The notes beneath the pieces are model-generated. The model was not told where the DNA came from and made no database searches. It worked only from the letters and a program-made list of their open reading frames with translations. Shown piece by piece: positions 14,511-22,948 of a DNA stretch of 27,926 nt (positions are counted from its first letter, which is position 1; every line of letters begins with the position of its first letter). Origin of the DNA: Gallionella sp. (GTDB lineage Bacteria > Pseudomonadota > Gammaproteobacteria > Burkholderiales > Gallionellaceae); contig JAUSMR010000013.1 in the NCBI GenBank assembly GCA_030645955.1, positions 1-27,926 on the forward strand. Reading direction: 5' to 3'. Both the position numbers and the translations under genes were made by a program.

Positions 14511-14726
14511 CTACATCTTGTTTGAATTGGAATCGGGATTATTTGCATCGCCTTTATTGCCGGCATCAGAGAGCCCCATCATTTCCTCGTCATCGTCCAT
14601 CAAAATCCGGCTGGCATTGCCTTCCATGTCTTCGTACTGGCCTTTCTTCACCGCCCAGATCAGCACGGCAAGGAATATCAATCCGAAGAACATCATGCCG
14701 GGTATCAAACTGTAGATTACATCCAT
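14511..14726 (-). CDS. ccoS: cbb3 oxidase maturation protein CcoS
   Basis: This 71-residue protein has one N-terminal membrane helix (residues 4-26, IYSLIPGMMFFGLIFLAVLIWAV, shown here only as a span), then KKGQYEDMEG, the typical CcoS signature. An acidic, Asn-rich tail follows. CcoS is needed for haem and copper insertion into cbb3 oxidase. It starts 8 bases after the ccoI stop, as in other ccoIS pairs. Confidence 0.9.
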   Translation of the reverse strand: MDVIYSLIPGMMFFGLIFLAVLIWAVKKGQYEDMEGNASRILMDDDEEMMGLSDAGNKGDANNPDSNSNKM

Positions 14727-14734
14727 GGCAACCC

Positions 14735-17230
14735 CTATTGCTTCCTGAATAAAGTCCGTATGCGCGCCGCATTGCCGATCACCACCAGTGAACTGATCGG
14801 CATGGTAATCGCCGCCACCAGCGGTGTCACCATCGCCATCATCGCCAGCGGCACCATGATGGCGTTATACACGAAGGACAGCCCGATATTCTGCTTGATG
14901 GTGCGCAGGGTGCGGCGCGACAGCAAAGTCGCCAGCCGCACCTTGTCCAACTCGTTGTACATCAGCACGATGTCGGCGCTTTCCACCGACACATCGGTGC
15001 CCGATCCGAGCGCGATGCCGACATCGGCGCGTATCAGGGCGGGCGCATCGTTGATGCCGTCGCCCACCATGGCCACCACCGCACCGCGCTGTTGCAACTG
15101 CCGGATCACCTGATCCTTGTCCTGCGGCAACACTTCGGCGATGACTTCCATGCCGCCCAGTTGACGTGCGATGGCCTCGGCAACCGGCCTGCGGTCTCCA
15201 GTCAGCAGGGTCATCGCGATGCCCGCCCCGCGCAGCTCGTTTATCAATTGCTGCGCATCGCCGCGCAATTTGTCCGCCAATGCAAACACAGCCACATGCG
15301 CATTTCCAGTTGCAACATGTACGCAGCTCATTGCCTGCGTTTCCAGTTCATGCGCCCGCGCCTGCAGTTCCGCATTGAATGCAATGCCGCTCCGCATCAG
15401 CCAGTCAGCGCTACCCAGTAACACTATTTGTCCGGCCACTTCCGCCTCCACCCCCAGGCCGGCTGTCGCCTGGAATCCGGCCACAGCCATGTCGCGGTAA
15501 TTTAATTGTTGCGCCACTGCCTCGGCGACAATCGCCTTGGCCACGCTGTGTTCGCTATACCGCTCCACTGCCGCCGCGCAGCGCAATACCTCCTGCGCCA
15601 CAGCACCGGTTGCAATGTGAATGTGCGCGACGCTCATCTTGCCTTCAGTCAGCGTGCCGGTCTTGTCAAACACGAAGTGGTTCACCCTGGACAAGGTTTC
15701 CAGCACCAGTCCGTTCTTGACCAGGATGCCATGTTTCGCCCCCAGGCCGGAGGCCACCGCAATCGACATTGGCGTCGCCATGCCCAGCGCGCACGGGCAG
15801 GTGATGATCAGCACCGAAGTCGCGGCCATTAACGCAATCTCGAAATCCTTGGCGTTCCAGATGAAAAAGGTAATCGTCGCGCATGCCAGCGTGACCAGCA
15901 CGAACCATGGCACGATGGTATCGGCAAGGCGTTGTATCGGGGCCTTGGAAGATTGCGCTTCTTCGACCAAGCGAATGATTTTTGCCAGCGTAGTATCCTG
16001 CAATAGCGAACGCACCTCGACCAGCAATGCGCCATTGGTGTTCACCGTCCCCGCAGAAACTTGCGCGCCGGTTGATTTGCTCACCGGCACGGATTCGCCG
16101 CTCAGCATGGATTCGTCCACCGCGCTATGCCCTTCCAGCACGATGCCGTCCACCGGCACCTTGTAGCCGGGTTTGATCAGCACATGGTCGCCGGGTTTGA
16201 CGCCGCGTATCGGGGTCATCTGTTCATGCCCGTCGTGCATCACGATAGCCACGCGCGGTTGCAATTCCATCAGGCGCTTGGTGGCGGAAATCGCTTGGTG
16301 GCGGAACATGCCTTCCAGATAGCGGCCAATCAGGATCACGAAAATCAAATTGGTGACGGTATCGAAATACACCTCGCCGATTTTATTGGCGGTAACCGTG
16401 ACATAAAACGAATAGGCGTAGGTGACGCTCAGGCCGATGGCGATCGGCATATCCATCGTCAGGTGGCCGCCGCGCAGCCCGCCAAATGCGCCGCGAAAAA
16501 ACGGGTAGCCCGCATACAACAAGGTCGGCGTGGCCAGCGCCAGCCCGATCCAGTGGAAAAAATCGCGGAACTCGTCCCGGTTCGCGCCGCTATACAACGC
16601 GATGGAAATCCACAGCATGTTCATCATGGCGAAGCCGGCGAAGAATAGCCGGTAGAGCATGGCGCGATTGGCTTTCTTGATTACCCCTTCGGCGCTTTCC
16701 GGATCGTAGGGCACGGCAGCGTAGCCGATCTTGGCGAGCGCACGAAGCACATCGGACAACTTGCTGCGCCGGTTGTCCCAACGCAAATGCAGCCGCCTTG
16801 CGGCCAGGTTGACGTTGGCCGATTGCACGCCGGGCACACGCTGCAAGCCGCGCTCGATAAGCCACACGCAGGCGGCACAGTGGATACCCTCGACGAGCAG
16901 GTGAATGTCGCGCACATCGCCGGAGCAGGTGGTGAATTCCTGCTGCACTTCGTCGAAGTCGTAGATTTCGATGTCTTTAGGAAGCTCAGGTGGCGGGGCA
17001 AGCAACGTGCCTTCCGGGGTGCGCTGGTAATAGCCTTGCAGCCCAGCTTCAAAAATGGCGCTACATACCAACTGGCAGCCGAAGCAGCAAAACCGCCGTT
17101 CCGCGCCGTCAAGTAGCGCGCGATAACCCGCCTCGGAAGCGATGGGCAAACCACAATGGAAACAATTATCGTTCAAGGGACAGAGGACAGAGGCCAGAGG
17201 GCAGGCCAGCAACCAATCTTCCTGATGCAT
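14735..17230 (-). CDS. ccoI: Copper-exporting P1B-type ATPase CcoI (cbb3 assembly)
   Basis: This protein of up to 831 residues moves copper across the inner membrane for cbb3 oxidase assembly. An N-terminal Cys-rich segment (CFHCGLP near 23, RRFCCFGC near 46) precedes a heavy-metal domain with HCAAC at 117-121. Eight membrane segments follow, with the transport motif CPC at 478-480, phosphorylation site DKTGTLT at 522 and hinge GDGINDAP. The N-terminal Cys segment and the pairing with ccoS distinguish CcoI/FixI from general CopA. The start is uncertain: ATG at 17230 lacks a ribosome site, while an in-frame TTG at 17212 follows AGGAAG. A repeat-rich region separates it from the ccoNOQP-G-H cluster. 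Confidence 0.95.
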   Translation of the reverse strand: MHQEDWLLACPLASVLCPLNDNCFHCGLPIASEAGYRALLDGAERRFCCFGCQLVCSAIFEAGLQGYYQRTPEGTLLAPPPELPKDIEIYDFDEVQQEFTTCSGDVRDIHLLVEGIHCAACVWLIERGLQRVPGVQSANVNLAARRLHLRWDNRRSKLSDVLRALAKIGYAAVPYDPESAEGVIKKANRAMLYRLFFAGFAMMNMLWISIALYSGANRDEFRDFFHWIGLALATPTLLYAGYPFFRGAFGGLRGGHLTMDMPIAIGLSVTYAYSFYVTVTANKIGEVYFDTVTNLIFVILIGRYLEGMFRHQAISATKRLMELQPRVAIVMHDGHEQMTPIRGVKPGDHVLIKPGYKVPVDGIVLEGHSAVDESMLSGESVPVSKSTGAQVSAGTVNTNGALLVEVRSLLQDTTLAKIIRLVEEAQSSKAPIQRLADTIVPWFVLVTLACATITFFIWNAKDFEIALMAATSVLIITCPCALGMATPMSIAVASGLGAKHGILVKNGLVLETLSRVNHFVFDKTGTLTEGKMSVAHIHIATGAVAQEVLRCAAAVERYSEHSVAKAIVAEAVAQQLNYRDMAVAGFQATAGLGVEAEVAGQIVLLGSADWLMRSGIAFNAELQARAHELETQAMSCVHVATGNAHVAVFALADKLRGDAQQLINELRGAGIAMTLLTGDRRPVAEAIARQLGGMEVIAEVLPQDKDQVIRQLQQRGAVVAMVGDGINDAPALIRADVGIALGSGTDVSVESADIVLMYNELDKVRLATLLSRRTLRTIKQNIGLSFVYNAIMVPLAMMAMVTPLVAAITMPISSLVVIGNAARIRTLFRKQ

Positions 17231-17278
17231 AATGCAGGTTCAATTTGGTCAATGGCACTGAATCAATTTGGTTCATAA

Positions 17279-17284
17279 ATTATA
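17279..17284 (-). promoter_or_regulatory. Candidate -10 upstream of ccoI
   Basis: The minus strand reads TATAAT exactly, about 50 bases before the ccoI ATG. No convincing -35 is seen at the right distance. TCAATTTGGT occurs twice between it and the gene and could be an operator. No FNR box is visible here. Confidence 0.3.
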
Positions 17285-17379
17285 TTTGTATCGTTTATAG
17301 ATTCTGGTTCGCCTGTCAGATGGGCACAGGCAAGAACCAAAATCGTCGCGCAACAAGCCTGGCCTGAGCCTGATATAAC

Positions 17380-17447
17380 TACTGATAAGGCTACTAGCCC
17401 TCTGACTAACCCAGCAGAAGACGCTGTGCAAGTCATCGGTTATAGCC
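17380..17447 (+). repeat. Multi-stem hairpin repeat, copy 2
   Basis: It aligns without gaps over 68 bases to 5384-5451: TACTGAT, TAGCC/GGTTA, TGAC/GTCA and CAGC/GCTG around an AGAAGAC loop. The upstream CTGTG-loop hairpin of copies 1 and 3 is missing. It overlaps copy 4 by five bases. Confidence 0.7.
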
Positions 17448-17492
17448 ATTCCACTAGGCTGTCAAAAAACAACAACCAAGTGGCTGGTTATG
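17443..17492 (+). repeat. Multi-stem hairpin repeat, copy 4 (short)
   Basis: Fifty bases align without gaps to the second half of copy 3. TAGCCA/TGGTTA encloses CCACT/AGTGG and an inner GGCTGT/ACAACC stem with one mismatch around CAAAAAAC. Both outer and inner stems differ from copy 2 while the TAGCC, loop and GGTTAT positions are kept. Confidence 0.65.
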
Positions 17493-17537
17493 TCGAAGCG
17501 GTTGTGCTCCTGCGTTGGATCCGATTTATCTTCGTTC

Positions 17538-17620
17538 GTTGGGCACGCTGCTCCCTTCGACTATGCCCAGGACATGCTTTGCCCAACCTACGGTAGGGGC
17601 ACGGCGCGCCGTGCCCCTAC
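17538..17620. repeat. Inverted repeat pair with a 28-bp perfect palindrome
   Basis: GTTGGGCA (17538-17545) and TGCCCAAC (17580-17587) form an inverted pair. Directly after it, 17593-17620 is a perfect 28-base palindrome with arms GTAGGGGCACGGCG. It starts with GTAG, the tetranucleotide often seen at REP bases. Such sequences recur in many bacterial genomes. It lies 34 bases beyond the acyP stop and may act as a transcript end. Confidence 0.7.
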
Positions 17621-17653
17621 TTCCCATTTTTGGCTCCAGCAGAGGGTACATAA

Positions 17654-17959
17654 CTAAACCGTATCAAGCCGCTCGAAACCGGTGAACTCCCCCTGACCAT
17701 CCTCGATTTCCACCCGCTCCACCCGCGCCCTGCCGTTGCCGATCCGGCACCAAGCGACCAGCGCTTCGACCGCAATTTCCTCGCCCTGAAGCATGGCTTC
17801 CACAGACCCGTCGCGGCGATTTCTTACCCATCCGAAAACTTCGAACGCTTCTGCCTGCTGGCGCAGCGAATCGCGGTAATAGACGCCTTGCACCAAGCCG
17901 TAAATTCGCAAATGTTTGGTGATTTTCACGCCGGTCGCCGGATACTCATAAGTATGCAA
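17654..17959 (-). CDS. acyP: Acylphosphatase
   Basis: This protein of up to 101 residues hydrolyses acyl phosphates such as carbamoyl or acetyl phosphate. The phosphate loop GLVQGVYYR carries catalytic Arg29, and Asn47 lies in GWVRNRRDGSVEA; both signatures match the family. The usual core starts at about residue 11 (VKITKHLR), so either the TTG start at 17959 or a GTG at residue 11 could be used; neither has a good ribosome site. A REPIN-like pair lies just upstream (17976-18101). No link to the oxidase genes is evident. Confidence 0.88.
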   Translation of the reverse strand: MHTYEYPATGVKITKHLRIYGLVQGVYYRDSLRQQAEAFEVFGWVRNRRDGSVEAMLQGEEIAVEALVAWCRIGNGRARVERVEIEDGQGEFTGFERLDTV

Positions 17960-17975
17960 ATATGGAGCCGTTTCA

Positions 17976-18101
17976 TCGTTCCCATGCTCCGCGTGGGAAC
18001 GGGTTCGTAAAGTTCTGCTATAAGCAAATAATCAATTCTGCGTGCAATTACCTGTGACGCAGAGCGTCAAAACCTCGTTCCCACGCGGAGCATGGGAACG
18101 A
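17976..18101. repeat. REPIN-like inverted pair of REP elements
   Basis: CGTTCCCATGCTCCGCGTGG (starting near 17977) and its inverted relative ending at 18101 are each self-complementary hairpins with GTTCCCA/TGGGAAC arms. About 75 bases separate them, giving the REPIN arrangement. This REP type is widespread in proteobacteria. It may be a substrate of the RAYT encoded here or of another one elsewhere, since it differs from the CGTGGTCTGTCCCC units. Confidence 0.8.
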
Positions 18102-18125
18102 TAAGATTCTGGGCATTCATTAGCA

Positions 18126-18512
18126 TCACGACGGATACTCCCCGCTTCTCATGGTTTCGGATGGAAGTGGAGTAGCGCACATATCGATCCGCAAGATTTT
18201 CCCGTTCTTTACCGTAGCAAACACAGTAGCTATCAGATTTTCTTTTTCACCCTGGGCCGTTACAACACACTCGTTATGACCCCATGCCGAGACGATCACC
18301 ATCTCTGCGTAGGCGCGGATATCCGATTGCTTGAGCGCAAGCAACTGAGATTTCATGTAATCGAGAAACTCTTGCTTCGAAGTGATTTCTCCAATCATCC
18401 ATTGCGATGAATAACGAAAATTATCTTCCAGCAACGGTTCGATGTGCGATGCATCCAGCGTGTTCATCATTCGCGCATAAGCGCGTAATGCGTCAACTTC
18501 TGTTAGTTTCAT
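18126..18512 (-). CDS. NTF2/SnoaL-like small protein
   Basis: This 128-residue soluble protein starts at the ATG behind AGGAAGG. Its pattern fits an alpha+beta NTF2-like fold: N-terminal helices with ALRAYARMMNTLD, then LEDNFRYSSQWMIGEITSKQEFLDYM, then beta strands ending GKILRIDMC. Proteins of this fold include small hydrolases, isomerases and domains of unknown role, so no activity can be named. It lies between acyP and fixH on the same strand. A GTCAG-N6-CTGAC inverted repeat (18573-18588) about 60 bases upstream could be an operator. Confidence 0.7.
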   Translation of the reverse strand: MKLTEVDALRAYARMMNTLDASHIEPLLEDNFRYSSQWMIGEITSKQEFLDYMKSQLLALKQSDIRAYAEMVIVSAWGHNECVVTAQGEKENLIATVFATVKNGKILRIDMCATPLPSETMRSGEYPS

Positions 18513-18671
18513 TTGCACCTTCCTGCATTAAAAAATCCCGGCCATTCTATCAGTCCAATTGGGTTATAAATCGTCAGCGTCAACTGACATTTTGGCAGTG
18601 CTATTACTTTCCTCTCCCTTATAAAGAGAACTGATGATAGTTAACCGCTGCTGCCTGCCCTCTGCCTTTCG

Positions 18672-19181
18672 TCACGGCGCGGTCGCGACCATAATTTTAT
18701 TGGTGCCGACCTCAAATATATCTTTTTCGCGTTTGACGCGAATGTGCAACTCCCAGTAGCCTTTGAGCGGGAAGTTTATGTAACCCTGGTAGTTGCCCGG
18801 CGACACTTCCCTGAAAGCCGTGCTGAAGTCCTTGCTCTCATCCGATGCGCGATAAACTTCCACCTCCATGGTTCCATTGACCGGCACGCCTTCACGGTCC
18901 ACCACGCTGATTTCGTATCCTGCAGGCGAACCCGCCACGATAGACTTGGGTTGCTTGATGGTGGTTTTCCAGGCAAGCGCTTTTTGCACTTGCAGCCCGC
19001 TCACTACGGCGGCATTGGATTTGCGATCCTTGGTGCTGTAATCCCTGTCTGTCAATGTCGAACGGTTGTGCGTCGCAAACCAGATAAAGGTGCCATTCAC
19101 CCCCAGCACCAGGATAATCGCCGCGATCATGCCGAGCAGCCAGGGGTTGCGCAGTCCGTTTTTGTTTTCCTGTGAAATCAT
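18672..19181 (-). CDS. fixH: FixH/CcoH cbb3 assembly protein
   Basis: This 169-residue protein has one N-terminal membrane helix (about residues 14-35) and a periplasmic beta-sandwich. NPWLLGMI, the ATHN motif after the membrane and a C-terminal GYWELHIRVKR segment are typical of FixH/CcoH. The protein is needed for stable assembly of cbb3 oxidase. It begins 26 bases after the ccoG stop, so the two are co-transcribed. Confidence 0.9.
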   Translation of the reverse strand: MISQENKNGLRNPWLLGMIAAIILVLGVNGTFIWFATHNRSTLTDRDYSTKDRKSNAAVVSGLQVQKALAWKTTIKQPKSIVAGSPAGYEISVVDREGVPVNGTMEVEVYRASDESKDFSTAFREVSPGNYQGYINFPLKGYWELHIRVKREKDIFEVGTNKIMVATAP

Positions 19182-19207
19182 TTCATGCTCACTCGGTAGT
19201 TATCAAA

Positions 19208-20641
19208 TCACGGCTTGGGGCCGTTGAACCTGGTCTTGTATTCCGCGGCAATCAGCGGGTCTTCAACACTCTGAACGCGGAATTCTATCGGTGTCACCTC
19301 CCTCTTGATATTTTCACCGCGCGCCTTGACGAAGATGGTAAAGGAAGTGCCGCGACCGTGATGCGTCAGCAAGGGTTTTTCGGCGCCAATAATTACCTGA
19401 TCCTTCACGCCGCCCTCCGCCGCAACAGTCACAAATAAATCCTGGTCGGTTTTGTTGAGCACCTTGAATTGATATTTATTCTGGATCGAGCCGTCACTCA
19501 TTCTTACAAACAATGGCTGGCGCTCCGGGATCACTTTCAGCGTCATCGAACCCAAATGCGTCAGACCGTAAACGATGCCGCCAAAAGCAAGCAGGATGAT
19601 GCCAATGTACACAAATGTGCGGGGATGCTGGTACATCTTCTTGACAGGCTTGCCTTCCAGCTCATCCAGTGACGCATAGCGTATCAACCCGCGCGGTTTG
19701 TTAACCTTGTCCATGATGGAATCGCAGGCGTCCAGACAGAGGCCGCAAGTGATACAGCCCAATTGCTGTCCATCGCGGATGTCTACTCCGGTCGGGCATA
19801 CCTGCACGCACTGGTAGCAGTCGATGCAATCGCCCTGTGCCGCGCTCCCCTCGGCTACGCCCTTGCGGTGCAGTTTGCCGCGCGGCTCGCCGCGTTTATA
19901 GTCATAAGCCGGCAATATCGTTTGGGAATCCGTCATCACTCCCTGAATGCGGGCGTAGGGACAAAGCCAGAAACAGGTCTGCTCGCGCAAGAAGCCAGCG
20001 AGGATATAAGTACCCAGGAAAAACATGAGCAGCACCACCCAGCCGACCAACGGCAACTGAAAATGCACCAGCTTGTTCCAGTATTCAAATGCATCCACAA
20101 ACCAGATTGAAAAACTGATGCCGGTAAACAGGGAAATCACTATCCAGATGAAATGCTTGATGGTTTTCTTGCGGATCTTTTCCAGGTTCCACGGGGCGGC
20201 ATCCAGCTTGCGGCGTGAGTGGGGGGCGCCCTCGATTTTTTCTTCTATCCATACGAACCAGTCGGTCCATGCAGTCTGGAAGCAGAAATATCCGCACCAC
20301 ACCCGTGACGCGACCGATGTGACGGCGAACAAGGCCATCGCCAGCAACAGCAGCAGCAACGACAGCATCCAGATGTCCTGCGGTAATATCGTCAGATTGA
20401 AAAAGTGAAATTGGCGATGCTCAATATCGAACAGGATGGCTTGCTTGCCGTTCCAGCGCAGATAGGGTCCGAGAAAGAACAGCAGCCAAAGCGACTGGGT
20501 AAAGTTTTTGGCTGTGCGGAAAAAACCCGGCATGCGTTTGGCGTGTATGGTCTTACCGCCCGTGTTCACATTCCAGTGTTCGAATTCCTGATAGATGCCG
20601 GTGACCGAGCCGGATTCCTTTTGCTCTGCTTCCTTGTTCAC
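19208..20641 (-). CDS. ccoG: CcoG/FixG/RdxA membrane ferredoxin, cbb3 assembly
   Basis: This 477-residue membrane protein starts at a GTG behind AGGAGTGAG. It has about five membrane helices and a polyferredoxin-type region with CIDCYQCVQVCP and CITCGLCLDACD, enough for two [4Fe-4S] clusters. Membrane CxxxCP motifs (CGYFC, CFWLCPYAR) are also conserved in the family, and an immunoglobulin-like C-terminal domain follows. CcoG is known to reduce copper(II) for cbb3 biogenesis. It is separated from ccoP by an intrinsic terminator and a 350-base gap, so it probably has partial read-through or its own promoter. Confidence 0.95.
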   Translation of the reverse strand: MNKEAEQKESGSVTGIYQEFEHWNVNTGGKTIHAKRMPGFFRTAKNFTQSLWLLFFLGPYLRWNGKQAILFDIEHRQFHFFNLTILPQDIWMLSLLLLLLAMALFAVTSVASRVWCGYFCFQTAWTDWFVWIEEKIEGAPHSRRKLDAAPWNLEKIRKKTIKHFIWIVISLFTGISFSIWFVDAFEYWNKLVHFQLPLVGWVVLLMFFLGTYILAGFLREQTCFWLCPYARIQGVMTDSQTILPAYDYKRGEPRGKLHRKGVAEGSAAQGDCIDCYQCVQVCPTGVDIRDGQQLGCITCGLCLDACDSIMDKVNKPRGLIRYASLDELEGKPVKKMYQHPRTFVYIGIILLAFGGIVYGLTHLGSMTLKVIPERQPLFVRMSDGSIQNKYQFKVLNKTDQDLFVTVAAEGGVKDQVIIGAEKPLLTHHGRGTSFTIFVKARGENIKREVTPIEFRVQSVEDPLIAAEYKTRFNGPKP

Positions 20642-20989
20642 ACTCTCACTCCTGACTGGCTTGGCGGGTTATCTGGGGTTTTGCTATTCAAAAATCAATA
20701 GGTGAGCATTGTAACCACTGTTACTGCGATTCCTGCTCGAAAACCGTCTTGTTTGCGGGATGAAAAAAGGAGGAGATTTGGCTCCCCTCCTTCTTTCACG
20801 CGGACGCAGAACTTGCTTGCCCTTCTCGCCCATGGTTGCATTCCCGGAGTCATGTGACGCAGCCATGCCGACACCGTAAATTCACCAGCCACGCTGTTGA
20901 TTACGCCCCAAATGCCATGTCCTGATTCATCTGATACTCTCCTTCAGCGCATATGCGCACAGGGTTTTATCCATGCGGGCACATATTGC
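20642..20989. other. 350-base gap between ccoP and ccoG
   Basis: It holds the terminator at 20763-20792. Downstream of that on the minus strand, TTGAT occurs near 20692-20699 as only a half FNR site. Short frames exist (for example 20695-20892 minus) but run through the terminator hairpin, so I do not call a gene. Confidence 0.5.
20763..20792 (-). terminator. Intrinsic terminator after ccoP
   Basis: On the minus strand AAGGAGGGGA (20783-20792) pairs with TCTCCTCCTT (20767-20776), with one G-U pair and a 6-base loop, and runs into six T residues. It lies about 200 bases beyond the ccoP stop. It should end or attenuate the ccoNOQP transcript and leave less message for ccoG and fixH. Confidence 0.8.
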
Positions 20990-21943
20990 TTACTTTACCG
21001 TTACTGGAACAGGTGTTGCAGCTGCAGCTTCTGCGGGTACATCGGCTTGTCCGCCGCCGAACTTGTATACATACACTGCCAGCTTTTTCATTTCGGCCTC
21101 ACTCAATTTGCCGGCTTCCTTGAAGTTGGGCATCTGGGCGATCCGCGCTTGCGGATCTCCAGAGTTTACACCGTAAGCAATGGTGTGCTTGATACCTTCA
21201 AGAGAGCCGTCAAACCGCCATATCTTGTCTGTCAGATTAGTCGAGCCCATGGCTTGTATACCGTGCTCATCTGCGCCATGGCAAGCGGTACAGTCGCTTT
21301 CCATGAACACTTTTTTTCCGGCGGCAACCGCAGGATCAGCATCAGCCTTATCCTTGCCCTCTTCGCTCAACGCCTTGACGAAGTTCGACACATCGTCAAT
21401 TTGCTGTGCAGACAAACTGTCCTTATGTGCCAACATCATCCCTTGACGTCCGCCGACGATGGATTCGTAAATGTTGTCGATCTTGCCGCCGAACAGCCAA
21501 TCATCATCGTTCAGGACAGGCGCAAACAGACCTTGCCTGTCGCGTGTGCCGGCGCCGTTCTGTCCGTGGCAGGCGGCACAGTTGTCGCCGAACAACACCT
21601 TGCCGGAGCGGGTGACATACTCCGTCAACTCACTGTCTGCCAGTATGGCTGCCGGTGCCATGTCCTTTAGCTTGGCTTCGAATTTACCACGCACTGCATC
21701 CACTTCGCTCTTCTCGGCTTCCATTTCCTTGATCGCCGTCCAGCCGCCAATACCCTCAAAAAAGCCTCCTGTCGAAGCAAGCGGGATGGAGGGATAGTAT
21801 ATAAAATACACAACTACAAACAGCGCACTGGCGGCCAAACCCAACATCCACCATCTGGGCGGCTGATTGGTAAGATCCGCCAAATCGGCGTCCCACACAT
21901 GCCCGGTTGTTGGCACACCCGATATATCGTGTTTCTCGCTCAT
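20990..21943 (-). CDS. ccoP: cbb3 oxidase dihaem cytochrome subunit CcoP
   Basis: This 317-residue membrane-anchored cytochrome has one helix (about residues 31-52) and two covalent haem sites, CAACH at 122-126 and CTACH at 218-222. It passes electrons to CcoO within the oxidase. The N-terminal HVWDADLADLTNQPPRWW motif is typical of CcoP. The length is normal. It starts with an ATGA overlap on ccoQ. Confidence 0.97.
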   Translation of the reverse strand: MSEKHDISGVPTTGHVWDADLADLTNQPPRWWMLGLAASALFVVVYFIYYPSIPLASTGGFFEGIGGWTAIKEMEAEKSEVDAVRGKFEAKLKDMAPAAILADSELTEYVTRSGKVLFGDNCAACHGQNGAGTRDRQGLFAPVLNDDDWLFGGKIDNIYESIVGGRQGMMLAHKDSLSAQQIDDVSNFVKALSEEGKDKADADPAVAAGKKVFMESDCTACHGADEHGIQAMGSTNLTDKIWRFDGSLEGIKHTIAYGVNSGDPQARIAQMPNFKEAGKLSEAEMKKLAVYVYKFGGGQADVPAEAAAATPVPVTVK

Positions 21944-22149
21944 TTTTTTTCTCCCATACTGATATGGTCTTCGTCATCCAGCGCCATGCTGCGCTGCGAC
22001 TCAAACATGTCTTTGTTAGCCGGACGGAACACCATGAAATAAACTGCCGCCATGCCGATGAATGCAATCAGAGAAAAGAACACTCCGATCCAGTCATTCA
22101 CGGACATGGCGGCAACATCCATGCCCAAGTATCCCAGCAACTTAATCAC
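21940..22149 (-). CDS. ccoQ: cbb3 oxidase small subunit CcoQ
   Basis: This protein of up to 69 residues has one membrane helix (about 20-40, WIGVFFSLIAFIGMAAVYFM, 20 residues) followed by VFRPANKDMFESQ, the usual CcoQ pattern. CcoQ stabilises the oxidase complex. The longest frame starts at a GTG overlapping the end of ccoO; an internal ATG at 22122 would give 60 residues, closer to the family norm. Both ends overlap neighbours, so expression is coupled. Confidence 0.88.
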   Translation of the reverse strand: MIKLLGYLGMDVAAMSVNDWIGVFFSLIAFIGMAAVYFMVFRPANKDMFESQRSMALDDEDHISMGEKK

Positions 22150-22939
22150 GGTAATTCACGCCTTCTTCGAACTTGATGTGATTGCCCAAACCTTGCAGGT
22201 AGGCAATCAGCGCGTCCAATTCGGTCTTGTCGTCCAACTGCGCTTTCGAGCCGTTGATGTAGGGATCCGTGTAGATAGTCTTGGGCACCGGATTAAACGG
22301 CATCATGGTCATGACCTTCATGGTTTGCACGGTTTCAGCCACGTTTACCTTGTTTTTTTCCAGCCAGTAGTAGTTTGGCATGACCGACTCTGGCACCACA
22401 TCGCGCGGATATTTCAGGTGGCGGCGATGCCACTCGTCCGAATACTTGGCTCCAACACGGGCCAAATCCGGACCGGTGCGCTTGGAGCCCCACTGGTAGG
22501 TGTGATCGTACATGGACTCTTCCGCAATCGAGTAATGTCCGTAACGGTCTTTCTCGTCGCGGAACGGCCGTATCATCTGCGAATGGCACAGGAAACAGCC
22601 TTCGCGGATGTAAACCGCACGCCCGGCCAACTCCAGCGGTTTGTAAGGACGCACGCCATCGCCGGGCCGCCAGTCTTCCAGCGTTTTGTGCTCTGACGTG
22701 GCGGGATTCCAGACTATCTTGTCCATCGAAATGACATTGCCTTTGCCATCTTTATGGGCCGTGCCGTTATAAGTACCGTCTCCGCCGCTCACCGCAGTAT
22801 TCGGCAAATAGAACAACGGCACAATTTCCACAATACCGCCTATCGCCACGGCGATAGCGGTCAAGACAAACATCAGGACGGTGCTGCGCTCAACCTTGTC
22901 CTGTAATTTGGTCGAATAAATTTTGTCGTGATCAGACAT
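22142..22939 (-). CDS. ccoO: cbb3 oxidase monohaem cytochrome subunit CcoO
   Basis: This 265-residue membrane-anchored cytochrome has a helix at about 20-42 and one haem site, CFLCH at 115-119, with the axial Met in VPESVMPNY. It links CcoP to the catalytic subunit. The ATG start (MSDHDK) is chosen because AAGGAG lies six bases before it; a GTG two codons earlier would overlap that ribosome site. It follows ccoN by nine bases. Confidence 0.96.
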   Translation of the reverse strand: MSDHDKIYSTKLQDKVERSTVLMFVLTAIAVAIGGIVEIVPLFYLPNTAVSGGDGTYNGTAHKDGKGNVISMDKIVWNPATSEHKTLEDWRPGDGVRPYKPLELAGRAVYIREGCFLCHSQMIRPFRDEKDRYGHYSIAEESMYDHTYQWGSKRTGPDLARVGAKYSDEWHRRHLKYPRDVVPESVMPNYYWLEKNKVNVAETVQTMKVMTMMPFNPVPKTIYTDPYINGSKAQLDDKTELDALIAYLQGLGNHIKFEEGVNYRD

Positions 22940-22948
22940 GTTCACTCC

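Noticed and set aside
20684..20892. Minus-strand frames of 60-65 codons between ccoP and ccoG
   Set aside because: They read through the terminator hairpin and its T-run and have no recognisable product.
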